Below, piece by piece: positions 23,004-32,029 of a stretch of DNA of 64,000 bases. A model generated the notes under the pieces. The model made no database searches. It had not been told where the DNA came from and saw nothing but the letters and a program-made list of their open reading frames with translations. How positions within the stretch are numbered: position 1 is the first letter of the stretch; the number at the start of each line of letters is the position of its first letter. Origin of the DNA: Novosphingobium sp. (GTDB lineage Bacteria > Pseudomonadota > Alphaproteobacteria > Sphingomonadales > Sphingomonadaceae); NCBI GenBank assembly GCA_024236175.1, contig JACKKY010000001.1, positions 744,001 through 808,000 on the forward strand. The letters are read 5' to 3'. Made by a program: the position numbers and the translations under genes.

Positions 23004-25130
23004 TTACTTCACGATGACCCTCGCCCGGCCGAGATTGCGGATACGCGCGTACGGCGTGTCCGTATCCCCGTCCCGCTGCGAATAGGCGCGCAGCGTGGCG
23101 AAATATGTGCCGGGAGCGGCGAAACTGTGGCTGGCGCGGACGGTCACCTCCGGCGCCGGCTCGACATCGGACAGCACCGGGAAATCGCCCTTGCCTTCGA
23201 AATCCCATTCCGCGCGTATCACCGAACCCGCGCCGGGCGGCACCGCGATCGTTCCGGTGAACGCCACGCTCTGCCCGGCCTCGACTTCGATGCGACCGGC
23301 GCCGCCGGCCGAAACGGTGACGACAGGCTGCACGCCCAGCCGGCTTTCCGCGTCGGGCGGCATGACGATCTGCCCTTCCTCAAGGCGGTAGCTGGTCGTG
23401 GCCGGCGGGGCGACGCCCTGCTCCACCCATGCCGACACGTCGCGCAGCGCCTGCTGGAGCACCGGCAGGTAGGTGGTCGTGCGGGTCTCGTCTTCCTGGG
23501 CGATATCGAAGCCGTGCAGCGCGTGGTCGGTGAACCACAGGCGGAAGCGATTGTCGGCCTCGTCTGCGAGGTGCTGCTTCACCAGCCCACGATACCAGTC
23601 CGCCTGCCACGGCAGCGCCTCGCGGTCCCACAGGCTCTCGACCACGATCATCTTGCCGTCGAACGTGCCCTGCGGCACCGAGCCCGAGGCATTGGCTGTG
23701 AAGATCGGCCCCAGCAGCATCGGCCGTTGCGGATAGAGCGGCTTGCCGTCCGCGTCGCGAAACTGGTCCCACACCTTGTATTCGGGGCCGGGCACCTGGT
23801 GCCGGTGATAGGTCTGCGCGGCGAGGAAGCCGGAATTGTCCACCCGCACCTCGTCGCCGGGCTGCAGCTTCGCCAGCACCGCCGCATCGGCAAGGCCGAG
23901 GATGACGGCATCGCCCCTGATCTCGCGCACGCCGATCCGCTGCCCCTTGGCTTCCCCCGAAAGGACGATGAGATCGCCGCCGATGAAACCTACGTCGGGC
24001 GGCGTATCGGCAAGGCGATAGGCGACCGGGCGGTTCGACCCGTCGTTGACCAGCACCTGCCAGGCGGTGTCGGCCTCGCCCCGCGCCGTCCCCGGAATGC
24101 GCATGATGCCAAGGCCGGCCGCTTCCGCCGCATCGGCGTCCAGCGCGCCGGCGATGCTGGTGCGGAACTGCAGCCGGTCGCCCGCGAAACTTTCCGGATT
24201 GTCGTGGCCGAGATAGCCGGGCCTGGTCCAGAAGTCCTCGAAGTAGGAAGGATCGGCCAGTACCATGCCGGGATAGAGCACGGTGAAGGCATGCACGCCC
24301 ATCGTCCGGTGGCCGAACCAGCTGCGCGGTTCGAAGCCCATGCGCGTCACTTCGCGCAGCGCGGCGGCCTCTTCCCCGGTCAGCCCGGCATAGGGATCGC
24401 CGCTCCCACCGGCGTCGACGGCATCGACGATCTGGTCGAACTTGTCGCGCAGGATGCGCATGGCATGCATGCGGACCGTGAACATGTTGGGGATCGCCAT
24501 GGCCGAGCCCATGACGAAAGGCACCGAACCGTCCCACACGCCCCGCGTGTTCTCGACCGCGCCGAGCGTCCGGTAGGCGCCGCCCGAACCGCCATAGGCG
24601 TAGCCGTAGGTCCGGTGCGGACCGTACATCTGCTGCGCCAGCGCGCGCGAATAGCGGGCCGCCGCCGCCTGGGCGCGATAGCCGGAAACGCTCGAATCGC
24701 CGGTCGCGCCGCGGTGGCCGACATAGGCGTTGCCGCCGCCGTTGGTTTCCAGGAAATAGGCGCCGCTGGCGATAGAGAAGGCGATCTTGTCTTCCTCGGG
24801 CGCGAAATCGCCCTGCGCCAGATTCTCGCTGTCGGGAACCGGGGTGATATACTGGAAGAAGCGCCCTTCGTACTGCCCGCTGGGCGGCAGATAGACCGAA
24901 AAGCGCGTGTCCGTGCCCCTGAAGCCGCCATGGACGTAGCGGTGGCGGACCGGCGTGTCCCGCCACTCGTCGACATCCACGTAAGGCGCCGCGAACAGGG
25001 GATCGACCGCGGGATTTGCGGAATCGGCGGGCGCCTCGGCCGGGGGCGGCGCCGGATCGGCGGCTTCGGCTGAGTGCGGAGCGGCCATCAGCAGGCCCAT
25101 CGCCAGGATCGCGCCGAATTCACTGCGCAT
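23004..25130 (-). CDS. Secreted alpha/beta-hydrolase-like (tannase/esterase-type) protein with C-terminal PKD-like domain
   Basis: A large protein of 708 residues with a signal peptide (cleavage near residue 23, after AEA). A nucleophile elbow GGSGG is at 180-184 (Ser182) after YGYAY. A candidate His lies in FTDHALHGFD. The C-terminal 110 residues form a beta-rich PKD-like module ending in VIVK. The hydrolase part resembles the broad tannase/feruloyl-esterase or Abhydrolase_10 group, but I am not certain of the family. It would act in the periplasm or outside. The start overlaps the MobA-like gene by 11 nt, so the two are translationally coupled. Confidence 0.7.
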   Translation of the reverse strand: MRSEFGAILAMGLLMAAPHSAEAADPAPPPAEAPADSANPAVDPLFAAPYVDVDEWRDTPVRHRYVHGGFRGTDTRFSVYLPPSGQYEGRFFQYITPVPDSENLAQGDFAPEEDKIAFSIASGAYFLETNGGGNAYVGHRGATGDSSVSGYRAQAAAARYSRALAQQMYGPHRTYGYAYGGSGGAYRTLGAVENTRGVWDGSVPFVMGSAMAIPNMFTVRMHAMRILRDKFDQIVDAVDAGGSGDPYAGLTGEEAAALREVTRMGFEPRSWFGHRTMGVHAFTVLYPGMVLADPSYFEDFWTRPGYLGHDNPESFAGDRLQFRTSIAGALDADAAEAAGLGIMRIPGTARGEADTAWQVLVNDGSNRPVAYRLADTPPDVGFIGGDLIVLSGEAKGQRIGVREIRGDAVILGLADAAVLAKLQPGDEVRVDNSGFLAAQTYHRHQVPGPEYKVWDQFRDADGKPLYPQRPMLLGPIFTANASGSVPQGTFDGKMIVVESLWDREALPWQADWYRGLVKQHLADEADNRFRLWFTDHALHGFDIAQEDETRTTTYLPVLQQALRDVSAWVEQGVAPPATTSYRLEEGQIVMPPDAESRLGVQPVVTVSAGGAGRIEVEAGQSVAFTGTIAVPPGAGSVIRAEWDFEGKGDFPVLSDVEPAPEVTVRASHSFAAPGTYFATLRAYSQRDGDTDTPYARIRNLGRARVIVK

Positions 25131-25704
25131 CGCTCCGTCTCCCCCTCGCTTCCAGCCGGGCGAGGTCTTCGGCCCGGTCTATATCCTCGACGACGCTGCC
25201 GTCGCTTTCGTCGAGGTATAGAACATCGTCGCGGCTGCGCAGCAAGTGGCCCGCGCCGACATCGCCCCGGAGATGGTCGATCTCCGCGAAGGCGAGGCGC
25301 GACAGCAGGACGGGATGGCCGGGCTTGCCGCCGTGGCGCGGCAAGGCGGCGAAATGGCTGCCGATCCGGTCCGCGAGCCGTGCGGCGGCCGCGTGCGGGA
25401 CCAGCGGCATGTCTCCCAGGAAGATGAACGCGCCGTCGGCGTCGCCCGCCGCCGCGATGCCGGCCTTGAGCGATGTCGAAAGCGCGTCGCTGGCCACGCG
25501 CACCGCCGACACCGGCGGGACCCCGCTCCACTCTCCGATTTCTAGCGCGGGCGAGCATACCACGATCACCCGGTCGACCGGTGCCGCCCGCGCCGCGCGG
25601 ATCGCATGGCGGACCAGCGGCTCGCCTTCGAACGGGGCGGAAAGCTTGTCGCCGCCGAAGCGGGTGGACGAACCCGCCGCCAGCACGACGCTGACCAGCT
25701 TCAC
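25120..25704 (-). CDS. MobA-like molybdenum-cofactor nucleotidyltransferase
   Basis: This 194-residue nucleotidyltransferase begins VKLVSVVLAAGSSTRFGGDK, with the nucleotide-binding LAAGSSTRFGGDK at 8-20, and has the metal-binding FLGDMP and the PRHGGKPGHPVLL motif of the MocA/MobA-like family that transfers CMP or GMP to molybdopterin. The start is the GTG at 25704, which overlaps the upstream XdhC-like stop as GTGA. The next gene begins within its 3' end. This points to maturation of a molybdenum hydroxylase, yet no such enzyme is encoded in the window. Confidence 0.85.
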   Translation of the reverse strand: MKLVSVVLAAGSSTRFGGDKLSAPFEGEPLVRHAIRAARAAPVDRVIVVCSPALEIGEWSGVPPVSAVRVASDALSTSLKAGIAAAGDADGAFIFLGDMPLVPHAAAARLADRIGSHFAALPRHGGKPGHPVLLSRLAFAEIDHLRGDVGAGHLLRSRDDVLYLDESDGSVVEDIDRAEDLARLEARGRRSDAQ

Positions 25705-26687
25705 GCGCGTTCCCGGGCCGGGTTCAGCGCCTGCATCACTTCGGCCATGATCCCGGTCGCCACTTCCCAGGGCGCCTTGCCGAGCCCGGCGATGCCGGGC
25801 GACAGGTGCAGCCTGGACAGCTCTTCCCGGGTGGCCCCGGCCGCTTCGAGGGCCTCGATCCGGCCCGGCGCCCGCGACTTGGCGCCGATCATGCCGACAT
25901 AGCCCGCGCCGTTGCGCAAGCCGTGGAGGCAGGCGGCGAGATCGTGATGGTCCTCGTGGGTCGCGCCGACGAAGGCAGTCCAGCGATCGAGCCCGAGCCG
26001 GGCCAGCGCATCGGCCGGTTCCTCGCGCAGATATTGCGATACCGGGAACGGCGGCGGGGACTGCGGGCCGCCCGGCCGCACCAGGATCGTCTCGAAGCGC
26101 GCTTCGGACGCCAGCCTGGCAAGCGCCAGCGAGCCCGGGTCGCCGCCCGAGACGATGAGGCGCCGGGGAGGATCGTAGCGGCGCTTCACATGCAGCGGCG
26201 CTTCGCTGAAAGTGAGGAGCGGGGCTTCGCCGGGCTCGACGGTCTGCATGATCCCGTCGGTGGACCAGCTGCATTGCCGCCGCTCTTTCGCATACTCCAG
26301 CAGCCGGGCGGCGGCGGCGCTGTCGGGCGCGATCCGTTCGGCGAGGATGTAGAGCGCGCCGCCGCAGCGCAGGCGGATATCGATCCACGGACTGCCGAGC
26401 CCGTAGTGCAGGCGCTGCGGCTGGCCGTCGGCCAGGACCTCGGCGGCATGCCGGGCGACGTCGCCTTCTATGCAGTCGCCCGAAAAATACCCACTCGCTT
26501 CGGTGCCGGCGAACAACATCTGCGCGCCGGCTCCGCGCGGGGCGCTGCCTTCCACCTTGTAGAGCGTGGCGAGCACCGCGCCCCGGCCGGCTTCACGCGC
26601 TTCGGCCAGAGCGGGACGGATATCGTCGTTCCAGCCGAAGACCGGCCAGTCCGCCCCGTCGATCAGGATGTCTTCGCTATCCGACAC
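25701..26687 (-). CDS. XdhC/CoxI family protein (molybdenum hydroxylase maturation)
   Basis: The 328-residue product has an N-terminal XdhC_CoxI domain (AVLATLYKVEGSAPRGAGAQMLF and SGCIEGDV-like GDCIEGDVARHA) and a C-terminal Rossmann domain (LIVSGGDPGSLALARLA, then VGMIGAKSRAPGRIEALEAAG). XdhC proteins bind molybdenum cofactor and insert it, with sulfuration, into xanthine-oxidase-family enzymes. It lies 9 nt after the cytochrome c gene and overlaps the MobA-like gene by 4 nt. The dedicated target enzyme is missing from this operon. Confidence 0.9.
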   Translation of the reverse strand: MSDSEDILIDGADWPVFGWNDDIRPALAEAREAGRGAVLATLYKVEGSAPRGAGAQMLFAGTEASGYFSGDCIEGDVARHAAEVLADGQPQRLHYGLGSPWIDIRLRCGGALYILAERIAPDSAAAARLLEYAKERRQCSWSTDGIMQTVEPGEAPLLTFSEAPLHVKRRYDPPRRLIVSGGDPGSLALARLASEARFETILVRPGGPQSPPPFPVSQYLREEPADALARLGLDRWTAFVGATHEDHHDLAACLHGLRNGAGYVGMIGAKSRAPGRIEALEAAGATREELSRLHLSPGIAGLGKAPWEVATGIMAEVMQALNPARERA

Positions 26688-26696
26688 GCGGGCCCT

Positions 26697-27095
26697 TCAG
26701 CTCTTGCCGCTTGCAAGGAAGTCGACGATCGCCTTGCGCTCGGCGGCGTCGCGGATATCGACCATCATGCGCGTGCCGGGAACCAGCGCCGAGGGACCGG
26801 CGAGGAATTCATCGAGCTTCGCGGGTGTCCAGGTGAGTTTCGATCCCCTGAGCGCCGGCGAATAGCGGAACGTACCCGTAGCCGCGTCGCGGCCGACGAT
26901 CCCGGCAAGATTGGGGCCTGCCGGATTGTTCTGGCCCGGCGTCAGCGAGTGGCAGGTGTTGCAGCGCTGGCGGTAGAGCGCCGAACCGTCCGGCTGCGCC
27001 TTCACTGCGGCGGGCGCGGGCGGCGCCGCCATCAGCGCCTGCGCGAGGCCCGCCCCGACGAGGGCAGGCAGGAGAAAAGCGAGGTTCAGTTTCAT
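26697..27095 (-). CDS. Class I c-type cytochrome
   Basis: This 132-residue protein has a signal peptide (about 1-24), one heme-attachment site CNTCH (Cys45, Cys48, His49), PNLAGIVGR, and the axial-ligand region GTRMMVDI. It is a periplasmic electron carrier. Placed ahead of XdhC-like and MobA-like genes, it may accept electrons from a periplasmic molybdenum hydroxylase, as cytochromes next to isoquinoline or aldehyde oxidoreductases do; that partner is not seen here. It is the first gene of the minus-strand operon down to the Old Yellow Enzyme. Confidence 0.9.
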   Translation of the reverse strand: MKLNLAFLLPALVGAGLAQALMAAPPAPAAVKAQPDGSALYRQRCNTCHSLTPGQNNPAGPNLAGIVGRDAATGTFRYSPALRGSKLTWTPAKLDEFLAGPSALVPGTRMMVDIRDAAERKAIVDFLASGKS

Positions 27096-27143
27096 GACCA
27101 GCCCGATGAGTGCTTTGCGCGGTTGGCAACCGGCAGTTACGAT

Positions 27144-27168
27144 TTAACGTGCACCATATAGTCGCTAA
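27144..27168. promoter_or_regulatory. Weak dyad upstream of the cytochrome c operon
   Basis: TTAACG (27144-27149) and CGCTAA (27163-27168) form an imperfect dyad with 5 of 6 matching positions and 13 nt between arms. It lies in the 88-nt gap between the TetR gene and the cytochrome c gene, both on the minus strand. It is a possible operator for that TetR protein. Dyads this short arise by chance. Confidence 0.3.
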
Positions 27169-27183
27169 CCGGGCGACAGCAAT

Positions 27184-27786
27184 TCACTTGGCGGGCAGTT
27201 TCACGATGCCGAGTTTGCCGACGAGCGGAGAAATGATCAGCCGATCGAGAATATCGGCGATTTCGCCGGGGGAATAATGTTCGTCCTGACCCAGCCACCA
27301 GGCCAGCAGGTCGATGGTGCCGCCGGTTCCGTAAACCACGCCGAGATCCTCGGGCAGCCAGCTTTCGGGAAGGTCCATTTCGCGGGGCAGCTCGCGCGCC
27401 TGGCGAATGAACTCGTCGCGGACGATCCCCGCCGCCCCGCCGGTAAGCAGCGCCTTCCACAGCTTGCGATGCTCGTAGACATGGGTGCACAGCGCGCGGG
27501 TCGATGCGTGGCTGTTGGCGTCGTGCAGGATCGGCACGGTCATGGCGAGCAGCCCGGCGATTTCTTCCGAGGCGACATCGGCCAGCAGCGATTCCTTGGT
27601 CTCGTAATGGCGAAAGAAGGTCGCATAGCCGGTTCCGGCGCGGCTGGTGATCTCGCGGATTGTCAGCTGGTCGAACGGCTTTTCGACAAGCAGCGCCAGC
27701 AGCGCCCCTGTCAGCGCATTGCGCGAACGGATCTGGCGGGCATCGCTGGGTCCGTCCTTCCCGAGCCGGTTGGCTAGCAACTCCAT
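27184..27786 (-). CDS. TetR/AcrR family transcriptional regulator
   Basis: The 200-residue product has a helix-turn-helix near residues 22-70 (LTIREITSRAGTGYATFFRHYETKESLL) and a C-terminal helical domain. The N-terminus is basic. The gene lies upstream of, and on the same strand as, the cytochrome c/XdhC/MobA/esterase/OYE operon with an 88-nt gap, making it the obvious candidate regulator. Its start has a weak ribosome binding site, and no clear operator is visible upstream of its own start. Confidence 0.85.
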   Translation of the reverse strand: MELLANRLGKDGPSDARQIRSRNALTGALLALLVEKPFDQLTIREITSRAGTGYATFFRHYETKESLLADVASEEIAGLLAMTVPILHDANSHASTRALCTHVYEHRKLWKALLTGGAAGIVRDEFIRQARELPREMDLPESWLPEDLGVVYGTGGTIDLLAWWLGQDEHYSPGEIADILDRLIISPLVGKLGIVKLPAK

Positions 27787-27937
27787 GATGATGCCGTAAC
27801 ACCGGCTCGCACCCCTGTCGATTCTGCTGCCTTTTCATCGCCGGAGCGGGGCAGGCGGCCGAGCCGGGCACTTCATGGCCCGCTTGCGGATGCCTGTTGT
27901 CGAAGGCTTCGCCGACTTGCGCGCGGCGAGCGAAAGG

Positions 27938-28558
27938 CTACGCTTCGCCGATACGGTCGGCGAACAGCAGGCGACCGCCGGACAGGTGCAGGAGCGCCTC
28001 GTTGAAATCTTCCGGGGCCATGGCGAAACAGCCCTCACTGCGTCCGATCTTGCCCCATTTCGAGATCATCGTCGCATCGACATACCAGGCCGGATGCATC
28101 ACGATCGCCCGCTCCAGCGCGTGCGAATTGTCGGTATCGAGGCCGACCAGCCGGATCGAGGTGCCGTATTTGCCCTTGTACCACTCGCAGGTCAGATAAG
28201 CGCCGCGCGAGGTCGCCTCCGAGCCGTGCACGTTGGAGAAGGTCTTGAGCCAGCCGTCGTGCTCGGGGTCCGAACCCTTGCCATGCGCCAGCAGGAAGGA
28301 GCGGACCGTCCCGTTTTCGAGATTGGCGAAATGCAGGCGCGGCTTCCACGACGGCTGCGCGAAATCGGCGATGCCGACGATATCGGTGCGCCAGAGCTGG
28401 GCCTGCGTGCGGCCCGATTCCCGCGACGCAGCCTCGAGGATGCGCTGCTCATAGGGCGAAACAGTGCTCGCCGCGGCGGGAACCGACGGCAGCGCGATCG
28501 CCGCGCCGGCCGCCATGCCGCCTCTCAACATGTCCCTGCGGTTCATGCTCCAAGCCAT
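27938..28558 (-). CDS. Murein L,D-transpeptidase catalytic domain family protein
   Basis: About 206 residues with a twin-arginine-like N-terminus (MNRRDMLRGG, then a hydrophobic stretch ending AAA). The catalytic region WGKIGRSEGCFAMAP has the Cys nucleophile in the S-x-GC-F context of the YkuD_2 (PF13645) group, which differs from the classical SHGC. It probably acts in the periplasm on peptidoglycan cross-links or as an inactive relative. I chose 28558; another ATG lies 12 nt inside. It is a monocistronic minus-strand gene 106 nt after the PHA depolymerase gene. Confidence 0.8.
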   Translation of the reverse strand: MAWSMNRRDMLRGGMAAGAAIALPSVPAAASTVSPYEQRILEAASRESGRTQAQLWRTDIVGIADFAQPSWKPRLHFANLENGTVRSFLLAHGKGSDPEHDGWLKTFSNVHGSEATSRGAYLTCEWYKGKYGTSIRLVGLDTDNSHALERAIVMHPAWYVDATMISKWGKIGRSEGCFAMAPEDFNEALLHLSGGRLLFADRIGEA

Positions 28559-28664
28559 AGCGCCGGAAGGATAACAAATCGCCGGCGCGTTCGCCACAGC
28601 GAAATGGCGGGGCGAAATCGCACCGAATTAACCATGCGGGCGCCGCAAATCGCGGCGGGAGGGC

Positions 28665-29915
28665 CTACGCCAGCGCGAGAACCTGCGGCCTCACGTCATG
28701 GTGGCGGAAGATCCAGTCCTCCACGACCGGCGCGATTACCTTGCGCCACTTGCTGCCGTTGAAAATGCCGTAGTGGCCCACGTCCGGCGCGAGGAAATAC
28801 TGCTTGCGCTCCCCGGCGAGACCGGTGGCAAGATGCAGCGCGGCCCTGGTCTGGCCGATGCCGGATATATCGTCGCGCTCGCCCTCGACCGCGAGCAGCG
28901 CCGTGTCGCCGATAGCGCCGAGGTCGATCACCGTCCCGCGGTGGACGAATTCGCCGTTGGGCAGCGAATGGCGCTGGAACACGTGCTCCACCGTCTGCAG
29001 GTAGAACTCGGCGGTCATGTCGCAGACCGAGCGGTATTCGTCGTAGAACGCCTTGGTCGCATTGGCGCTCTCGCCGTCGCCTTCGACGAGATGCTTGAAC
29101 ATGGCGTAGTGGCTTTCGAGGTGGCTGCCGAGATTCATCGACATGAAGCCGGCAAGCTGCAGGAATCCGGGATAGACCCGCCGCCCGGCGCCGGGATAGG
29201 TCAGCGGCACGGTGGCGATCACGCTGTGTTCGAACCAGGCGAGCGGCCGCTGCATCGCCACGTCGTTGACATTGGTCGGCGCTTCGCGCGTATCGATCGG
29301 CCCGCCCATCATCGTCAGCGTCGCCGGGCGGCAGGCATGCCCGTCCCGCGCCATGACCGCCGTCGCCGCCAGCGAGGGCACCGAGGGCTGGCACACCGCG
29401 ATCACATGCGCGCCCGGACCGATATGTTCGAGATAGCCGATCAGGTAGTCGATATAATCGTCGAGATCGAAGTGCCCCGCCTCGACCGGGACCATCTTGG
29501 CGTCCGCCCAGTCGGTGATGAACACCTGCGCGCGCTCCAGCATCCGGGCCACAGTGCCCCGCAGCAGCGTAGCGTAATGGCCGCTCATCGGCGCGACGAT
29601 CAGGACGCGCGGCGCGTTCGCCGGAAGGCCGTCGTGGGTGAAGCGCAGCAGGTTTCCGAACGGATTGTGCTGGACGATCGCCTCGGTCACGGCATGGACC
29701 CGGCCGTCGACCTCCACCGTCTCGATGTCGAATTCGGGCTTGCCGCGCGGGCTCGCCGCATGGGCGAATACGTCGAGCGCGGATGCGACTACCGGCCCCA
29801 GACCGAACTGCCCCATGGGCATGAGCGGGCTTGCCAGCAATTCCGCCCCCATCGACGCCCAGGCGGCGGCTCCCCCCAGCATGGCGCGCTGCAATTCATA
29901 GGTGCTGTAGAGCAT
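28665..29915 (-). CDS. phaZ: Intracellular polyhydroxyalkanoate depolymerase
   Basis: This 416-residue protein matches the intracellular PHB depolymerase family (DepA/PhaZ1 type). It begins MLYSTYELQRAMLGG, has VAPMSGHYATLLRGTV, and carries a cysteine nucleophile in VCQPS (Cys175), as in Ralstonia PhaZ1. The DWADAKMVP segment and a C-terminal DVGHYGIFNGSKW with the catalytic His complete the pattern. There is no signal peptide, which agrees with attack on native granules in the cytoplasm. The start at 29915 fits the family; longer in-frame extension lacks support. It is divergent from the ABC transporter gene. Confidence 0.9.
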   Translation of the reverse strand: MLYSTYELQRAMLGGAAAWASMGAELLASPLMPMGQFGLGPVVASALDVFAHAASPRGKPEFDIETVEVDGRVHAVTEAIVQHNPFGNLLRFTHDGLPANAPRVLIVAPMSGHYATLLRGTVARMLERAQVFITDWADAKMVPVEAGHFDLDDYIDYLIGYLEHIGPGAHVIAVCQPSVPSLAATAVMARDGHACRPATLTMMGGPIDTREAPTNVNDVAMQRPLAWFEHSVIATVPLTYPGAGRRVYPGFLQLAGFMSMNLGSHLESHYAMFKHLVEGDGESANATKAFYDEYRSVCDMTAEFYLQTVEHVFQRHSLPNGEFVHRGTVIDLGAIGDTALLAVEGERDDISGIGQTRAALHLATGLAGERKQYFLAPDVGHYGIFNGSKWRKVIAPVVEDWIFRHHDVRPQVLALA

Positions 29916-30083
29916 TGGACGGTTCCCGGCCGAGACAAGCGATAAGACTGCCCGCGGATAATGGCCCTTCGCGGCCGATTGTGCAATGCAGCAATTCCGA
30001 TCGCGGGTCGGCGGATCGCCGATGAGGCATTCCCGGGCGGTTGGGCGCTTCCCCTCGGGCGGCACAGGTAGTAAGGGCGCGCG

Positions 30084-31916
30084 ATGGACGCCGTCAGCAG
30101 CACAGATCCGGGCGAGATCGCCGAGGAAGCCGTCGAACCGGCGGCGAAGCCGGCAAAGAGTCTCGGCCCCCTGCGGATGATCTGGAAGGCGGCAAGCGCC
30201 TATCCCAGGCAGATCGTCATCGCCTTCATCGCCCTGCTGACGACCTCGTCCGCGACGATCGCGATCCCCGCGCGCTTCAAGGTCATCATCGACAAGGCGT
30301 TCGGCGCCAATGCCGACGTCGCCACGATCGACGAATCCTTCCGCTACCTGCTGATGATCGTCGTCGTGCTGGGACTGGCGACGGCAGTGCGCTTCTATTT
30401 CGTGTCGTGGCTGGGGGAACGGGTCGTCGCCGACCTGCGGCTGCGGGTTCAGGAAAACCTGCTCCGGCTGTCACCGAGCTTCTTCGAGGACAACAGCCCC
30501 AAGGAAATCTCGTCGCGGATGACATCGGACACCGCGATCATCGAACAGGTCGTCGGCACCACGGTCTCGGTCGCGCTGAGGAACTTCATCACCGGGGTCG
30601 GCGGGATCACCTACCTCTTCTTCCTGGCGCCGAAGCTGACCGCCATACTGGTTGTCGCGATCCCGCTTATCGTGCTGCCGATCGTCTGGTTCGGCAGGCG
30701 GCTGCGCAACGTCTCGCGCACCAGCCAGGACCGCGTGGCCGATATCGGCGCGACGGTCAGCGAAGTGCTGGGCGCGCTCAAGGTGGTGCAGGCCTTCAAC
30801 CAGGAGGGCCGCGAATGGCAGCGGTTCTCGGCCGCGGTGGAACGGACCTTCGCCACCGCCAAGCGCCGCATTTCGATCCGCGCGACCATGACCGCGGCGA
30901 TCATGGTGCTGATCTTCGGTTCGATCACCATGCTGATGTGGCAGGGCGCGCTGGGCGTGGCGAACGGCTCTATCACCGGCGGGACGATCGCCGCTTTCGT
31001 CATCACCGGTGGCCTCGTCGCCGGCTCCTTCGGATCGCTCACCGAAGTCTATGGCGATCTGGTGCGGGCGGCAGGCGCGGCCAGCCGGCTCAACGAGCTG
31101 CTCAACGAAAAGCCGATGATCGCCCCGCCCGCCCGGCCGCAGGCCCTGCCCGAGCCGCCACGCGGACAGATCGCGTTCGAGAAGGTGACGTTCCGCTATC
31201 CGTCGCGGCCGGAAGTCGCGGCGCTTGCCGATTTCAGCCTCAAGGTCGACCCGGGCGAGACCGTGGCCATCGTCGGCCCTTCCGGTGCGGGCAAGTCGAC
31301 CCTGTTCCAGCTCGCCGAGCGATTCTACGACCCGCAGGTGGGCGCGATAAAGCTCGACGGCGTGCCGCTGGCGTCCGCCGACCCCGCCGACATTCGCCGC
31401 CGCATCGCCCTGGTCCCGCAGGAAGGTGTGCTGTTCGCCGCCGATGCGCGCGACAACCTGCGCTACGGGAACTGGGGCGCCAGCGACGAGGAAATCTGGG
31501 AAGCGGCGCGCGCCGCCAACGCGGAGACCTTCCTGCGCGACCTGCCGCAGGGTCTGGACACCTTCCTCGGCGAGGACGGGGCGCGGCTTTCCGGCGGGCA
31601 GCGCCAGCGCATCGCCATCGCCCGCGCCATCCTGCGCGATGCCCCGATCCTGCTGCTCGACGAGGCGACCAGCGCGCTCGACGCCGAAAGCGAGCGGCTG
31701 GTCCAGGAAGCGCTCGAACACCTGATGGAAAACCGCACCACGCTGGTGATCGCGCACCGGCTGGCGACCGTGCGCGAAGCGGACCGGATCGTCGTCATGA
31801 GCGAGGGCCGCATCGTCGAGGAAGGCAGGCACGACGAGCTTGCCGCGGCAGGCGGCCTCTACGCACGGCTGGCATCACTGCAATTCGACGACCGCCAGGC
31901 CGTCTCGGTGGAATAG
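30084..31916 (+). CDS. ABC transporter, fused permease and ATP-binding protein (MsbA-like exporter)
   Basis: The 610-residue half-transporter has six transmembrane segments (about residues 40-330) followed by a complete ATPase: Walker A GPSGAGKST at 398-406, signature LSGGQRQR, Walker B LLLDEATSALD and the switch His in IAHRL. This is the ABCB/MsbA architecture; likely cargo is lipid or lipophilic compounds, but the substrate is not identifiable. It functions as a homodimer in the inner membrane. The first 25 residues are an acidic extension. It stands alone, divergent from phaZ. Confidence 0.9.
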   Translation: MDAVSSTDPGEIAEEAVEPAAKPAKSLGPLRMIWKAASAYPRQIVIAFIALLTTSSATIAIPARFKVIIDKAFGANADVATIDESFRYLLMIVVVLGLATAVRFYFVSWLGERVVADLRLRVQENLLRLSPSFFEDNSPKEISSRMTSDTAIIEQVVGTTVSVALRNFITGVGGITYLFFLAPKLTAILVVAIPLIVLPIVWFGRRLRNVSRTSQDRVADIGATVSEVLGALKVVQAFNQEGREWQRFSAAVERTFATAKRRISIRATMTAAIMVLIFGSITMLMWQGALGVANGSITGGTIAAFVITGGLVAGSFGSLTEVYGDLVRAAGAASRLNELLNEKPMIAPPARPQALPEPPRGQIAFEKVTFRYPSRPEVAALADFSLKVDPGETVAIVGPSGAGKSTLFQLAERFYDPQVGAIKLDGVPLASADPADIRRRIALVPQEGVLFAADARDNLRYGNWGASDEEIWEAARAANAETFLRDLPQGLDTFLGEDGARLSGGQRQRIAIARAILRDAPILLLDEATSALDAESERLVQEALEHLMENRTTLVIAHRLATVREADRIVVMSEGRIVEEGRHDELAAAGGLYARLASLQFDDRQAVSVE

Positions 31917-31971
31917 GCTTCACGGGCGCGCCATCGCTTCCTAGATTCGGTTTCCGGCCCGGATTCAGTTT

Positions 31972-31988
31972 CCGGCAAGCCTTGCCGG
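31972..31988. terminator. Hairpin between ABC transporter and M13 peptidase genes
   Basis: CCGGCAA (31972-31978) and TTGCCGG (31982-31988) form a 7-bp stem with a 3-nt loop. No U-tract follows, so it is at best a weak terminator or stabiliser. Just upstream, a 15-nt motif containing GTTTCCGGC occurs twice. Confidence 0.35.
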
Positions 31989-32029
31989 CTAGAGCCATGG
32001 GGCGTTCCCCGCCTCGCAAAGGAGTATCG

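Noticed and set aside
21849..25073. A plus-strand open frame of more than 1000 codons opposite the OYE and esterase-like genes
   Set aside because: It is a complementary-strand shadow with no family resemblance. The minus strand holds motif-bearing genes with good start sites and overlaps.
27144..27168. Similarity of the sequence before the cytochrome c gene to the dyad at 315-329 (both contain ACCATATAG)
   Set aside because: Only about nine bases are shared, and the dyad geometry differs, so I do not propose a common regulator.
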